Source of the DNA: an uncultured Eubacterium sp. | Lineage (GTDB): Bacteria > Bacillota_A > Clostridia > Lachnospirales > Lachnospiraceae | DNA length: 26,710 nt | Direction of reading: 5' to 3' | Assembly: GCA_947653505.1 (NCBI GenBank) | Contig: CANTHI010000003.1 | Coordinates: forward strand, 1-26,710 | Shown: positions 8,459 through 16,595 of the stretch, one piece after another | How positions within the stretch are numbered: position 1 is the first letter of the stretch | How the letters are laid out: every line of letters starts with the position of its first letter | The notes under the pieces: model-generated | The model's input: only the letters and a program-made list of their open reading frames with translations | Database searches by the model: none | What the model was told of the DNA's origin: nothing | Translations under genes and position numbers: made by a program

Positions 8459-10207
8459 ATGGAAGGCAGAAAAAAACAGTCCCGGACAATTCGAAAAGTG
8501 CTTCAGTATATCAGACAATACAGGATGCTGGTTCTGCTGTCGCTTGTATTTGCGGCGGTTACGGTATTTGCGACGCTTTATTTTCCGATACTGACAGGAA
8601 ATGCGGTGGATCTGATTCTGGAAAAGGGACGGGTGGATTTTGCAGGAATTTTATCGATAATAAAAAAAGCGGGCATTCTGATTGCAGTGACGGCGATGGC
8701 ACAATGGCTGATGAATGTGATTAATAACCAGATTACGTATCAGGTGATCCGTGATATCCGCGAGGCAGCGTTTGAAAAGATAGAAAAGCTTCCGCTAAAA
8801 TATCTGGATGCGCATCCGTCCGGAGAGATTGTCAGCAGGATCATTGCAGATGTGGATCAGTTTGCGGACGGGCTGCTGATGGGATTTACCCAGTTGTTTA
8901 CGGGAATTTTAACAATTGCCGGTACGCTTTGCTTTATGGTGTCGGTGAATGTTATGATTACGGCGGTTGTGGTTGTAGTGACTCCGGTTTCCCTGCTGGT
9001 GGCGGCTTATATTGCAAAGCAGACGTATCAGATGTTTCAGAAACAGTCGCAAAGCAGGGGGGCGCAGACCGCACTGATCGATGAGATGATAGGCAATCAG
9101 AAGGTTGTGCAGGCGTTTGGAAGGGAAAAGGATGTGCTGGACAGATTTGATGGAATGAATACGGAGTTGGAAAAATATTCCCTGCGCGCGATCTTTTTTT
9201 CATCGATTACAAATCCGGCGACCCGGTTTGTAAACAGTCTGGTTTATACCGGAGTGGCGATATTTGGAGCGCTGGCAGTCATTGCGGGCAATCTGAGTGT
9301 CGGTCAGCTGTCCTGTTTTCTGAGCTATGCAAACCAGTATACAAAGCCGTTTAATGAAATATCCGGTGTTATTACCGAGCTGCAGAACGCACTCGCCTGT
9401 GCGGCGCGTATTTTTGAACTGATCGAAGAAGAGCCACAGATTCCGGATGATCCGGACGCGAGGATACTGGAGCAGGCAGATGGCAGTGTAACGCTGGAGC
9501 ATGTGAGTTTTTCGTATGATCCGGAGCAGAAGTTAATTGAAGATTTTAATTTAAAGGTGCGTCCGGGCCAGCGGATTGCGATTGTAGGACCGACAGGGTG
9601 CGGAAAGACAACGATGATCAATCTGCTGATGCGGTTTTATGATCCGGATGCAGGTATGATAAAAGTCAGCGGTACAGATATCAGGCGGATTACCCGAAGG
9701 AGTCTGCGTGGTTCTTATGGGATGGTGCTGCAGGAGACATGGCTGCGCAGCGGTACGATCCGGGATAATATCTGTATGGGGCGGCCAGACGCGACGGAGG
9801 AAGAGATGATAGCGGCGGCAAAGGCAGCGCATGCGCACAGCTTTATCAAGCGTCTGCCGGATGGATATCATACTTCGATTACCGAGGATGGGGGCAACCT
9901 GTCGCAGGGCCAGAAGCAGCTTTTGTGTATTGCAAGAGTCATGCTCTGTCTGCCGCCGATGCTGATTCTGGATGAGGCGACATCTTCGATTGATACGCGC
10001 ACGGAAATGCGGATTCAGAAAGCGTTCGCATCCATGATGCAGGGCAGGACCAGTTTTATCGTCGCACACCGGCTGTCTACAATTGAAAGCGCGGATGTGA
10101 TCCTTGTTATGAAGGGCGGAAAAATTATAGAACAGGGTTCTCATCAGGAACTCTTGCAAAAAGATGGATTTTATGCGACACTATATAAAAGCCAGTTTGC
10201 AAGATAA
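8459..10207 (+). CDS. ABC exporter half-transporter, catalytically competent subunit
   Basis: Starting at ATG 8459, which has a GAGAGGGGG site, the product is 582 residues. An upstream in-frame start at 8372 would lie inside the previous gene and is rejected. It has a six-helix domain then a nucleotide-binding domain: Walker A VGPTGCGKTT (376-385), Walker B LILDEA with catalytic Glu506, and switch-loop His537 (VAHR). The signature is LSQGQ (481-485), a departure from LSGGQ. This deviation complements the defects of the upstream subunit: the non-canonical signature faces the degenerate Walker B/switch site, leaving one normal ATP site. Export by a heterodimer is strongly indicated; the substrate cannot be read. 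Confidence 0.93.
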   Translation: MEGRKKQSRTIRKVLQYIRQYRMLVLLSLVFAAVTVFATLYFPILTGNAVDLILEKGRVDFAGILSIIKKAGILIAVTAMAQWLMNVINNQITYQVIRDIREAAFEKIEKLPLKYLDAHPSGEIVSRIIADVDQFADGLLMGFTQLFTGILTIAGTLCFMVSVNVMITAVVVVVTPVSLLVAAYIAKQTYQMFQKQSQSRGAQTALIDEMIGNQKVVQAFGREKDVLDRFDGMNTELEKYSLRAIFFSSITNPATRFVNSLVYTGVAIFGALAVIAGNLSVGQLSCFLSYANQYTKPFNEISGVITELQNALACAARIFELIEEEPQIPDDPDARILEQADGSVTLEHVSFSYDPEQKLIEDFNLKVRPGQRIAIVGPTGCGKTTMINLLMRFYDPDAGMIKVSGTDIRRITRRSLRGSYGMVLQETWLRSGTIRDNICMGRPDATEEEMIAAAKAAHAHSFIKRLPDGYHTSITEDGGNLSQGQKQLLCIARVMLCLPPMLILDEATSSIDTRTEMRIQKAFASMMQGRTSFIVAHRLSTIESADVILVMKGGKIIEQGSHQELLQKDGFYATLYKSQFAR

Positions 10208-10249
10208 ATATCACCATATACTTTTTTTGGCATAAAATAACAATAGATA

Positions 10250-10281
10250 TGCAGGTTTTGCTTCCGGCTGCAGCTTTTTTT
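10250..10281 (+). terminator. Weak possible terminator after the ABC operon
   Basis: TGCAG (10250-10254) and CTGCA (10268-10272) can form a 5-bp stem followed by GC and seven T residues (10275-10281). The stem is short, so the call is tentative. It lies 43 bases after the second ABC stop and before the murA promoter. Confidence 0.35.
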
Positions 10282-10354
10282 CTAACATATTGAACAGTTC
10301 AGTTTGTAAAAAGATATGCAAAATATATAATTTGCTATAATTTTTCAAGAAGTA

Positions 10355-10384
10355 TTGACAAAAAAGAAATTTCGCTACTATAAT
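10355..10384 (+). promoter_or_regulatory. Consensus promoter of murA
   Basis: A perfect TTGACA (10355-10360) and a perfect TATAAT (10379-10384) are separated by 18 bp. The leader of about 100 nt contains a short CACTC/GAGTG hairpin and an AGA/GAT-rich run, then GAGGTGTGAG before the ATG. The rest of the 285-bp gap from 10208 holds only AT-rich sequence and the weak terminator. Confidence 0.9.
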
Positions 10385-10492
10385 TACGTGTTAATGAGGG
10401 AATCATAAAGGTAACAGACACTCACAGAGTGAAGGATTTGTAGTCGTTGGGTATAGAGACAGATTGAGTATAGAGATAGATAGAGGTGTGAG

Positions 10493-11788
10493 ATGGAACA
10501 GTATTATGTAATCAAGGGTGGGATTCCGCTTGTCGGAGAAGTAGAAATAGGAGGAGCAAAAAATGCGGCGCTTGCTATATTAGCCGCTGCGATTATGACA
10601 GATGAGACCGTTACGATCGATAATCTTCCCAATGTACGCGATATTAATGTATTACTGGAGGCAATGGCGGAAATCGGAGCAAAGATTCACCGTGTAGATG
10701 AACATACTGTAAAAATTAACGGCTCCCAGATCCGGGAACTGAGTGTAGAATACGAATACATCAAAAAAATACGTGCATCTTATTACCTGCTTGGCGCATT
10801 ATTAGGAAAATACAATCATGCGGAAGTGGCACTTCCGGGCGGCTGTGATATCGGAAGCAGGCCGATTGACCTGCATCTGAAAGGATTTCGTGCGCTTGGC
10901 GCGGACGTATCCATCCAGCATGGCCTGATTGTTGCGCAGACAGAGTATCTGAAAGGAACCCATATCTATCTCGACAAAGTATCTGTAGGGGCTACGATTA
11001 ATATTATGATGGCCGCCTCTATGGCAAATGGAAAAACAATTATAGAAAATGCTGCAAAAGAGCCGCATGTCGTGGATGTGGCCAACTTTTTAAACAGTAT
11101 GGGAGCAAATATCCGTGGAGCAGGTACGGATGTGATCCGTATTGTCGGTGTTGAAAAGCTCCATGCGACGGAATATGCCATCATACCGGATCAGATAGAA
11201 GCAGGCACGTTTATGTTTGCCGCAGCTGCTACGAAAGGGGATGTTACCGTAAAAAATGTCATTCCAAAGCATCTGGAAGCGACTACGGCAAAGCTGCTCG
11301 AAGTAGGCTGCGAGGTAGAGGAGTTTGACGACGCAGTCAGGGTTGTGTGCTCAAAGCCGATGCAGCATACACAGGTAACGACACTGGCTTATCCGGGATT
11401 TCCGACAGATATGCAGCCGCAGATGTCAGTGCTTCTGGGTATCGCACAGGGCACAAGTACCGTGACAGAGAGTATTTTCGAAAACCGGTTCCGTTATGTG
11501 GATGAGCTGACACGGATGGGCGCCAATATCAAGGTGGAAAGCAACATCGCAATTATTAACGGGGTGCCCGGCTATATGGGAGCCAGAGTCAGCGCACCGG
11601 ATCTTCGCGCAGGCGCGGCGCTTGTAATTGCCGGATTGTCAGCGGATGGGATTACGGTTGTAGATAATATTCATTATGTGGAACGTGGATATGAGCAGTT
11701 TGAATATAAGCTGAGCGAGCTGGGGGCGCGGATTGAAAAGGTCAGCTCAGAAAAGGATATACAGAAATTTACGCTTAAGGTGAGTTAG
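10493..11788 (+). CDS. murA: UDP-N-acetylglucosamine 1-carboxyvinyltransferase
   Basis: MurA catalyses the first committed step of peptidoglycan synthesis, transferring enolpyruvate from PEP to UDP-GlcNAc in the cytoplasm. The 431 residues have the usual length. Seen motifs are GGAKNAAL with the substrate-binding Lys23-Asn24, and PGGCDIGSRPIDLH with the active-site Cys118 (the residue alkylated by fosfomycin, here Cys rather than the resistant Asp). FPTDMQPQM and the C-terminal DNIHYVERGYE also fit. Clostridia often carry two murA paralogues; which one this is cannot be decided from the window. It is monocistronic by layout: own promoter, and a convergent gene beyond a palindrome. Confidence 0.97.
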   Translation: MEQYYVIKGGIPLVGEVEIGGAKNAALAILAAAIMTDETVTIDNLPNVRDINVLLEAMAEIGAKIHRVDEHTVKINGSQIRELSVEYEYIKKIRASYYLLGALLGKYNHAEVALPGGCDIGSRPIDLHLKGFRALGADVSIQHGLIVAQTEYLKGTHIYLDKVSVGATINIMMAASMANGKTIIENAAKEPHVVDVANFLNSMGANIRGAGTDVIRIVGVEKLHATEYAIIPDQIEAGTFMFAAAATKGDVTVKNVIPKHLEATTAKLLEVGCEVEEFDDAVRVVCSKPMQHTQVTTLAYPGFPTDMQPQMSVLLGIAQGTSTVTESIFENRFRYVDELTRMGANIKVESNIAIINGVPGYMGARVSAPDLRAGAALVIAGLSADGITVVDNIHYVERGYEQFEYKLSELGARIEKVSSEKDIQKFTLKVS

Positions 11789-11800
11789 GAAGAGAAATAT

Positions 11801-11884
11801 TGGCTGTGTGGACGCCGGATGAGGGAAGCGGACCTGTTTTATTGTTCCCAGATCACCGCTTACCATCCGGCGTCCGCATAGCCA
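11801..11884. terminator. 84-nt near-perfect palindrome between convergent genes (possible bidirectional terminator)
   Basis: Bases 11801-11821 pair with 11864-11884 over 21 base pairs with only two U-G wobbles; the core is GGACGCCGGATG/CATCCGGCGTCC. A further 6-bp stem AAGCGG/CCGCTT (11826-11831/11856-11861) lies inside. It fills almost the whole gap between the stops of murA (+) and the HD-GYP gene (-). No true U-tract follows on either strand, so it may be an unusual bidirectional terminator or a mobile palindromic repeat. Confidence 0.6.
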
Positions 11885-11886
11885 CC

Positions 11887-12843
11887 CTAAATCAGGGAAT
11901 TAATATACAATTCCGATCTTGACAGATCAATACACTCCCCATTATCCAGCTGGACAAGCGGCTTCGATAAATGATTCCGGTTCAGCAGTACAATATTCGC
12001 GGCGCGGCCGTCACTGAGCAGTACATGATTGTTCTGATAGGTGGAGGCGATATGTTCCAAAAAAGTAAGGATATATTTAGGCTTATATTTTTGCAGACCA
12101 TCTTTTTCAAACTCAGCGATCACCTGAAACGGGCAGAGCGGTGCGCGGTAGGTGCGGGCTGCGGTCATTGCGTCATAAACATCTGCGATCGCGATAATAT
12201 GTGCGAAATCGTCAATATCGTCAGTCGTAGCTTTGCCCGGATAGCCGGAGCCGTCACACCGTTCATGGTGCATCAGAGCGGCTTTTTTTACGTGCGGATT
12301 AAGTGGCAGCGGTCTTAAAAGGTCATAACCGAGCTGGGAATGCTGACATAGTATATCATAGTCCTCATCGGTCAGCTGTTCCTGTTTGTTCAGCAGGTCA
12401 TCCGGAATGAGTGATTTTCCAATATCATGTAAAAGTCCGGCAAGTGTCAGTGTTTCCAGATCCTCCGCAGGGATTTTCAGCCATTTTCCGATCATACGTG
12501 AGATCAGGGCTACATTCAGGCTGTGTGCATAGATGCTGTCGTCTACCGAACGTAAGTTGTGCAGCATGTCAAAAAAATCGATCGTGGTCTGACCCGGACG
12601 AAGCATGGAGGCTGCTTTTTCCAAAAGCGCGTCAGGGGCTTTAAAGCTGCCGGCGATGATCGTATCAAAGTAGTCTTTTAATTCATTCAGGCAGACTGCG
12701 AAATCAACCTGAAAGTTCATAAATTCAGGACTTTGCTTGATTGCCTGTGAATAAATGCGGTTTTGAACCGGGACATTCTTTTTTTCTGATCCGGCAGCAG
12801 ATATGTTTTCCGGTGTGCTGTTTGCAGATGCTGTTTCGTTCAT
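11887..12843 (-). CDS. HD-GYP domain protein, putative cyclic-di-GMP phosphodiesterase
   Basis: The 318-residue protein starts at ATG 12843, which has GGGGGAGG upstream; the open frame extends 8 codons further but lacks a site there. Residues ~100-270 form an HD-GYP domain: His139-Asp140 in LLHDIGK, His168, His192-His193 in MHHERCDGSGYPG with the GYP at 200-202, and Asp221 in IADVYDAMTAAR. These are the metal ligands of the c-di-GMP phosphodiesterase family. The first ~95 residues have no recognised domain and no transmembrane helix. The last ~45 residues are a small extra C-terminal segment. Cytoplasmic c-di-GMP hydrolysis is inferred from the motif set; related HD-GYP proteins may use other cyclic dinucleotides. 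Confidence 0.9.
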   Translation of the reverse strand: MNETASANSTPENISAAGSEKKNVPVQNRIYSQAIKQSPEFMNFQVDFAVCLNELKDYFDTIIAGSFKAPDALLEKAASMLRPGQTTIDFFDMLHNLRSVDDSIYAHSLNVALISRMIGKWLKIPAEDLETLTLAGLLHDIGKSLIPDDLLNKQEQLTDEDYDILCQHSQLGYDLLRPLPLNPHVKKAALMHHERCDGSGYPGKATTDDIDDFAHIIAIADVYDAMTAARTYRAPLCPFQVIAEFEKDGLQKYKPKYILTFLEHIASTYQNNHVLLSDGRAANIVLLNRNHLSKPLVQLDNGECIDLSRSELYINSLI

Positions 12844-13041
12844 GTATTTCCTCCCCCAGAACTTCAATCGTTCCTTCTTCTATATATGTATTAGCTGTGT
12901 ATATAATTGGTGCGTTATGGCAGCATGGTGCCAGCCTGTGTCCGGTTACCGTCCGTGGACGTCTGAAAGAACAGAAGGGCTGTGATAAGTAGCTGCTGTT
13001 TCTATTATCTGATTAAAAGCAGAAAATGTCAATATTTAGCA

Positions 13042-13070
13042 TTGACTTTTCTTTTGATTTGTTGTATTGT
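13042..13070 (+). promoter_or_regulatory. Promoter of the metK riboswitch transcript
   Basis: TTGACT (13042-13047), a 17-bp spacer and TATTGT (13065-13070) lie about 40 bases before the riboswitch. The rest of the gap between 12844 and 13041 is the divergent upstream region of the HD-GYP gene, where I see no convincing promoter on the minus strand. Confidence 0.75.
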
Positions 13071-13115
13071 CTATGTGAGTTAGATTTGATAATTCGAAAA
13101 TTGCATACGATTTTT

Positions 13116-13219
13116 CTCTTATTCAGAGTGATGGAGATACAAAGGATCTGTGAAGTCACGGCAACCCCCTGCAGATGCGTGGAAGGTGCCAACCTGAGCG
13201 AGTAATCGAACAATAAGAG
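13116..13219 (+). ncRNA. SAM-I (S-box) riboswitch aptamer
   Basis: P1 is closed by CTCTTATT (13116-13123) and AATAAGAG (13212-13219). Inside are S-box landmarks: AGAGTGATGGAG, GGATCTGTGAAGTCACGGCAACC, the GGTGCCAACC segment, and a P4-type GAGCGAGTAATCGAAC region before P1 closes. The S-box class binds S-adenosylmethionine; here it lies just upstream of the gene that makes SAM, giving product feedback. Confidence 0.95.
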
Positions 13220-13268
13220 GATTTGATGATTTAACCTGTCAGGTCCGCTTATGGCGAGCCTGTTTTTT
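13213..13268 (+). terminator. metK: Riboswitch expression platform: terminator with competing antiterminator
   Basis: The terminator stem pairs 13240-13249 with 13253-13262 (CAGG...CCTG, one C-A mismatch) and is followed by six T (13263-13268). The antiterminator can form from ATAAGAGGA (13213-13221), which is the 3' half of P1, with TCCGCTTAT (13244-13252), 8 of 9 complementary. SAM binding keeps P1 closed and so allows termination; low SAM frees the P1 strand and permits read-through into metK. Confidence 0.88.
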
Positions 13269-13343
13269 ATTGCAGTTTTATAGGTGAATCAGATGTAACA
13301 GTCCGCAGGGCGGGTTGTTGCGGGCAAAACGAAAGGAAAAAGT

Positions 13344-14534
13344 ATGGAAAAGTTATTATTTACCTCAGAATCAGTAACTGAAGGGCATCCGGACAAATTG
13401 TGCGATGCTGTGTCTGATGCAGTGCTGGACGCCTGCATGGAGCAGGATCCGATGAGCCGGGTAGCCTGTGAGACCGTATGCTGTACCGGATTTGTACTTG
13501 TTACGGGAGAGATTACGACAAAGGCACAGCTGGATATTCCGTCTATTGTAAGAAAGACTGTAAATGAAATCGGTTACAATGATGCAAAGATGGGATTTGA
13601 CTGTAACACATGCGCCGTATTTTCCGCGCTTGACAGGCAGTCTGCAGATATTGCAATGGGCGTAGATAAGGCACTGGAAGCAAAAGAAAATAAAATGACG
13701 GATGAAGAGCTGGATGCGATTGGCGCAGGGGATCAGGGTATGATGTTTGGATATGCGACAAACGAGACAGAGAGCTATATGCCGTATCCGATTTCACTGG
13801 CCCATAAGCTGGCGCTGCAGCTGACCAGTGTGCGCAAGGATGGTACGCTGGCATATCTGCGTCCGGACGGCAAGACACAGGTATCGGTGGAGTATGACGA
13901 GGCAGGAAAGCCGAAGAGACTGGAAGCAGTCGTGCTGTCTACCCAGCATGACGCGGATGTGACACAGGAGCAGATTCATTCGGATATTATGAAATATGTT
14001 TTTGATCCGGTAATTCCAAAAGATATGATTGACGCAGATACAAAATTCTTTATTAATCCTACCGGAAGATTTGTCATTGGCGGACCGCAGGGAGACGCGG
14101 GGCTGACCGGACGCAAGATTATTGTAGATACATATGGCGGATATGCCCGTCACGGCGGCGGGGCTTTCTCTGGAAAAGACTGTACCAAAGTAGACCGTTC
14201 TGCGGCATATGCTGCACGGTATGTTGCGAAGAATCTTGTAGCCGCGGGACTGGCTGATAAATGTGAGATTCAGCTGTCTTATGCGATTGGTGTGGCGCAG
14301 CCTACATCCGTGATGGTAGATACTTTTGGTACAGGTAAAATCGCGGATGACAGGCTGGTGAGCATTGTACGTGAGAATTTTGACCTGCGTCCGGCTGGCA
14401 TTATTAAGATGCTGGATTTGAGAAGACCGATTTACAGGCAGACAGCAGCTTATGGACATTTTGGCAGAAATGATCTGAATCTGCCGTGGGAAGCATTGGA
14501 CAAAGTTGATGGATTGAAGAAATATCTGGCATAA
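13344..14534 (+). CDS. metK: S-adenosylmethionine synthetase
   Basis: MetK makes SAM from methionine and ATP in the cytoplasm, releasing phosphate and diphosphate. The 396-residue length is normal. Signatures are EGHPDK at 13-18 (His15 and Asp17 at the ATP site), [12 protein letters not shown] starting at 127, and the P-loop-like GGGAFSGKD at 271-279 followed by KVDRSAAY. The start [18 protein letters not shown] is family-typical and has GAAAGGA upstream. Expression is controlled by the SAM-I riboswitch in its leader. No clear GC-rich terminator follows; there are only T-runs after the stop (14566-14580). Confidence 0.98.
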   Translation: MEKLLFTSESVTEGHPDKLCDAVSDAVLDACMEQDPMSRVACETVCCTGFVLVTGEITTKAQLDIPSIVRKTVNEIGYNDAKMGFDCNTCAVFSALDRQSADIAMGVDKALEAKENKMTDEELDAIGAGDQGMMFGYATNETESYMPYPISLAHKLALQLTSVRKDGTLAYLRPDGKTQVSVEYDEAGKPKRLEAVVLSTQHDADVTQEQIHSDIMKYVFDPVIPKDMIDADTKFFINPTGRFVIGGPQGDAGLTGRKIIVDTYGGYARHGGGAFSGKDCTKVDRSAAYAARYVAKNLVAAGLADKCEIQLSYAIGVAQPTSVMVDTFGTGKIADDRLVSIVRENFDLRPAGIIKMLDLRRPIYRQTAAYGHFGRNDLNLPWEALDKVDGLKKYLA

Positions 14535-14600
14535 GAATCTCAAATTTAGAAAAAATTAAGAATCTTTTTTTTGATTTTTTATAAGAAATCAGAGTGCGCA

Positions 14601-14609
14601 TGTTATAAT
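14601..14609 (+). promoter_or_regulatory. Extended -10 promoter before the sensor kinase leader
   Basis: TGTTATAAT (14601-14609) is a perfect extended -10 element (TGn followed by TATAAT). No good -35 hexamer is seen at 16-18 bp. Transcription would begin near 14616, giving a leader of about 130 nt that ends in the terminator just before the kinase start. Confidence 0.65.
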
Positions 14610-14689
14610 AACGGATAGCGGAAACATGCTGACGTTAGAGGTTTGGAAGGCTGCAGCTCCGGGTCAGGGGCTGTGGGCTGCAACAGGAC

Positions 14690-14729
14690 ATAACTGCTGT
14701 GGTGTGTGGCATCGCAGCAGTTATTTTTT
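14690..14729 (+). terminator. Strong intrinsic terminator directly upstream of the sensor kinase gene
   Basis: ATAACTGCTG (14690-14699) pairs perfectly with CAGCAGTTAT (14715-14724). The stem continues inward with 5 more pairs to leave a 5-nt loop, and a run of six T follows (14724-14729). It ends 17 bases before the kinase ATG. The preceding leader has another hairpin, GCAGCTCC/GGGGCTGT (14653-14660/14667-14674, two G-U pairs). The position suggests attenuation or a short stand-alone RNA, rather than only the end of metK. Confidence 0.85.
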
Positions 14730-14746
14730 ATTTGGGGAGTCTGCAT

Positions 14747-15880
14747 ATGAAACTGAGTACAAAACTTGTGATCACTTTTCTGGTGATTGTCTTTATGCCG
14801 ATATTGCTTGCGCTGTTTGCTTTTTTTGTGATCCGGCTGATTCAGATGAATACGATGGCGCAGCAGAGCGGCATTGATATCGGTGTGCTTGCCTATAAAA
14901 TCGATATGTCCCAGATTGAGGTGCTGGTGGAAGATATGGCTGTCTGTATTATTCTGATCCTTGCAGCGACCGGATTATCCATTACCGCGTGGATTTACCG
15001 TAGTATCGTAACGCCGATCCGCAGGCTGGAGGAGGCGGCTAAAAATATTAAGGAGGGCAATCTGGATTTTACGATTGAGGCAGACAGCAAAGACGAGATG
15101 GGCAGACTGTGCCAGAATTTTGAGGATATGAGACAGCGGCTGAAGGAATCCGCGGAGGAAAAACTGGAAGCGGAAAAGCAGAACCGGATTTTAATCAGCA
15201 ATATTTCGCATGATCTGCGGACACCGATTACGGCGATCAAAGGATATGTGGAGGGGATTCTGGACGGCGTTGCGGATACACCGGAAAAAGTAGATAAATA
15301 TATGCGCACGATTTATAACAAAGCCATCGATATGGACCGTCTGATCAATGAGCTGACGCTGTATGCCAAAATCGATACCAACCGGATTCCATACAATTTT
15401 AAGCGTATCAATGCAGGGGATTATTTTAACGACTGCATTGAAGAGATCGGACTGGAGCTGGAGGCAGAGCATATCGGGCTGTCTTATTTTAACTATGCGG
15501 GTGATGATGTGGAGATTATTGCAGATCCGGAGCAGCTGAAACGTGTCATTGATAATATCATTGGAAATTCGGTAAAATATATGGATAAGGAACACGGTCT
15601 GATCAATATCCGGATCAAGGATGTAGGAGATTTTATTCAGGTGGAGATCGAAGACAACGGCAAAGGGATCGCACAGAAGGATCTGCCGTTTATTTTTGAC
15701 AGGTTTTACCGGACAGACGCGTCCAGAAACTCGGCAACCGGTGGCAGCGGGATCGGGCTGTCGATTGTAAAAAAGATTATCGAAGACCACAGCGGTAAGA
15801 TCTGGGCGACGAGCAAGGAGTCCACAGGTACGGTGATGTATTTTGTAATACGAAAATATCAGGAGGTTCCAAATGAGTAG
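14747..15880 (+). CDS. Sensor histidine kinase
   Basis: The product from ATG 14747 (GGGGAG upstream) has 377 residues. A GTG start at 14699 is open but lies inside the terminator stem and is rejected. It has two membrane helices (about 7-31 and 65-84) around a short ~32-residue external loop, a HAMP linker, a HisKA domain with the phosphorylated His155 in ISHDLRTPI, and a C-terminal ATPase domain with the N box (IIGNSVKYM), G1 (DNGKGIAQKD), and G2 (GGSGIGLSI). Such a small external loop suggests intramembrane or cell-envelope sensing; the signal is unknown. It overlaps the regulator gene by 8 bases. Confidence 0.95.
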   Translation: MKLSTKLVITFLVIVFMPILLALFAFFVIRLIQMNTMAQQSGIDIGVLAYKIDMSQIEVLVEDMAVCIILILAATGLSITAWIYRSIVTPIRRLEEAAKNIKEGNLDFTIEADSKDEMGRLCQNFEDMRQRLKESAEEKLEAEKQNRILISNISHDLRTPITAIKGYVEGILDGVADTPEKVDKYMRTIYNKAIDMDRLINELTLYAKIDTNRIPYNFKRINAGDYFNDCIEEIGLELEAEHIGLSYFNYAGDDVEIIADPEQLKRVIDNIIGNSVKYMDKEHGLINIRIKDVGDFIQVEIEDNGKGIAQKDLPFIFDRFYRTDASRNSATGGSGIGLSIVKKIIEDHSGKIWATSKESTGTVMYFVIRKYQEVPNE

Positions 15881-16562
15881 GATATTGATTATCGAAGATG
15901 AAATGACCATTGCAGAGCTGGAAAAGGATTATCTGGAATTAAGCGGATTTCAGGTAGAAATCGAGACGAATGGGGAAGAGGGACTTAAAAAGGCATTGGG
16001 GGAAGAGTATAATATGATTATTCTGGACCTCATGCTGCCCGGGATGGATGGTTTTGAAGTATGCAGGCAGATCCGGGAGCATAAAAATCTGCCGATTTTA
16101 ATGGTATCTGCCAAAAAAGATGATATTGATAAAATCCGCGGACTTGGCATGGGAGCGGACGACTACGTCACAAAGCCGTTTTCACCAAGTGAGCTTGTAG
16201 CAAGAGTCAAAGCGCATCTGGCAAGATATGAAAGACTGATCGGCAGCGGCGTTCCGCAAAACGATATCGTAGAGATCCGCGGAATCCGGATTGACAAAAC
16301 CGCCAGGAGAGTCTGGATTAACGAAGAAGAAAAGCAGTTCACGACAAAAGAATTTGACCTGCTCGTGTTTCTGGCACAGAATCCGAACCGTGTGTTCACA
16401 AAGGACGAGCTGTTTAAAGAAATCTGGGATATGGAGTCAGTTGGGGATATTGCGACCGTAACGGTGCATATTAAAAAGATCCGGGAAAAAATTGAGATCA
16501 ATACGGCAAAGCCACAGTATATAGAAACGATCTGGGGTGTAGGGTATCGGTTTAAACTTTGA
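15873..16562 (+). CDS. Response regulator, OmpR/PhoB type
   Basis: The 229 residues comprise a receiver domain with the acidic pair Glu8-Asp9, phosphoacceptor Asp52 (IILDLMLPGMDG), Ser79 and Lys101 (GADDYVTKPF), followed by a winged-helix DNA-binding domain (residues ~130-228, ending IETIWGVGYRFKL). The ATG lies inside the end of the kinase gene and has AGGAGG upstream, which indicates translational coupling. It is the cognate partner of the kinase and a transcription factor; target genes cannot be read from the window. Confidence 0.96.
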   Translation: MSRILIIEDEMTIAELEKDYLELSGFQVEIETNGEEGLKKALGEEYNMIILDLMLPGMDGFEVCRQIREHKNLPILMVSAKKDDIDKIRGLGMGADDYVTKPFSPSELVARVKAHLARYERLIGSGVPQNDIVEIRGIRIDKTARRVWINEEEKQFTTKEFDLLVFLAQNPNRVFTKDELFKEIWDMESVGDIATVTVHIKKIREKIEINTAKPQYIETIWGVGYRFKL

Positions 16563-16595
16563 AAATGTAATGGCTGCGGGGACAGGGAGTAGAAA

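Noticed and set aside
12741..12992. Plus-strand open frames opposite the HD-GYP gene start
   Set aside because: They mirror the N-terminal coding region and upstream DNA of the minus-strand gene, with no ribosome binding site.
14535..14600. Intrinsic terminator right after metK
   Set aside because: There are T-runs but no GC-rich stem in front of them.
14626..14877. 83-codon open frame overlapping the kinase leader and start
   Set aside because: It crosses the terminator stem and runs out of frame through the kinase gene; no ribosome binding site or family resemblance.
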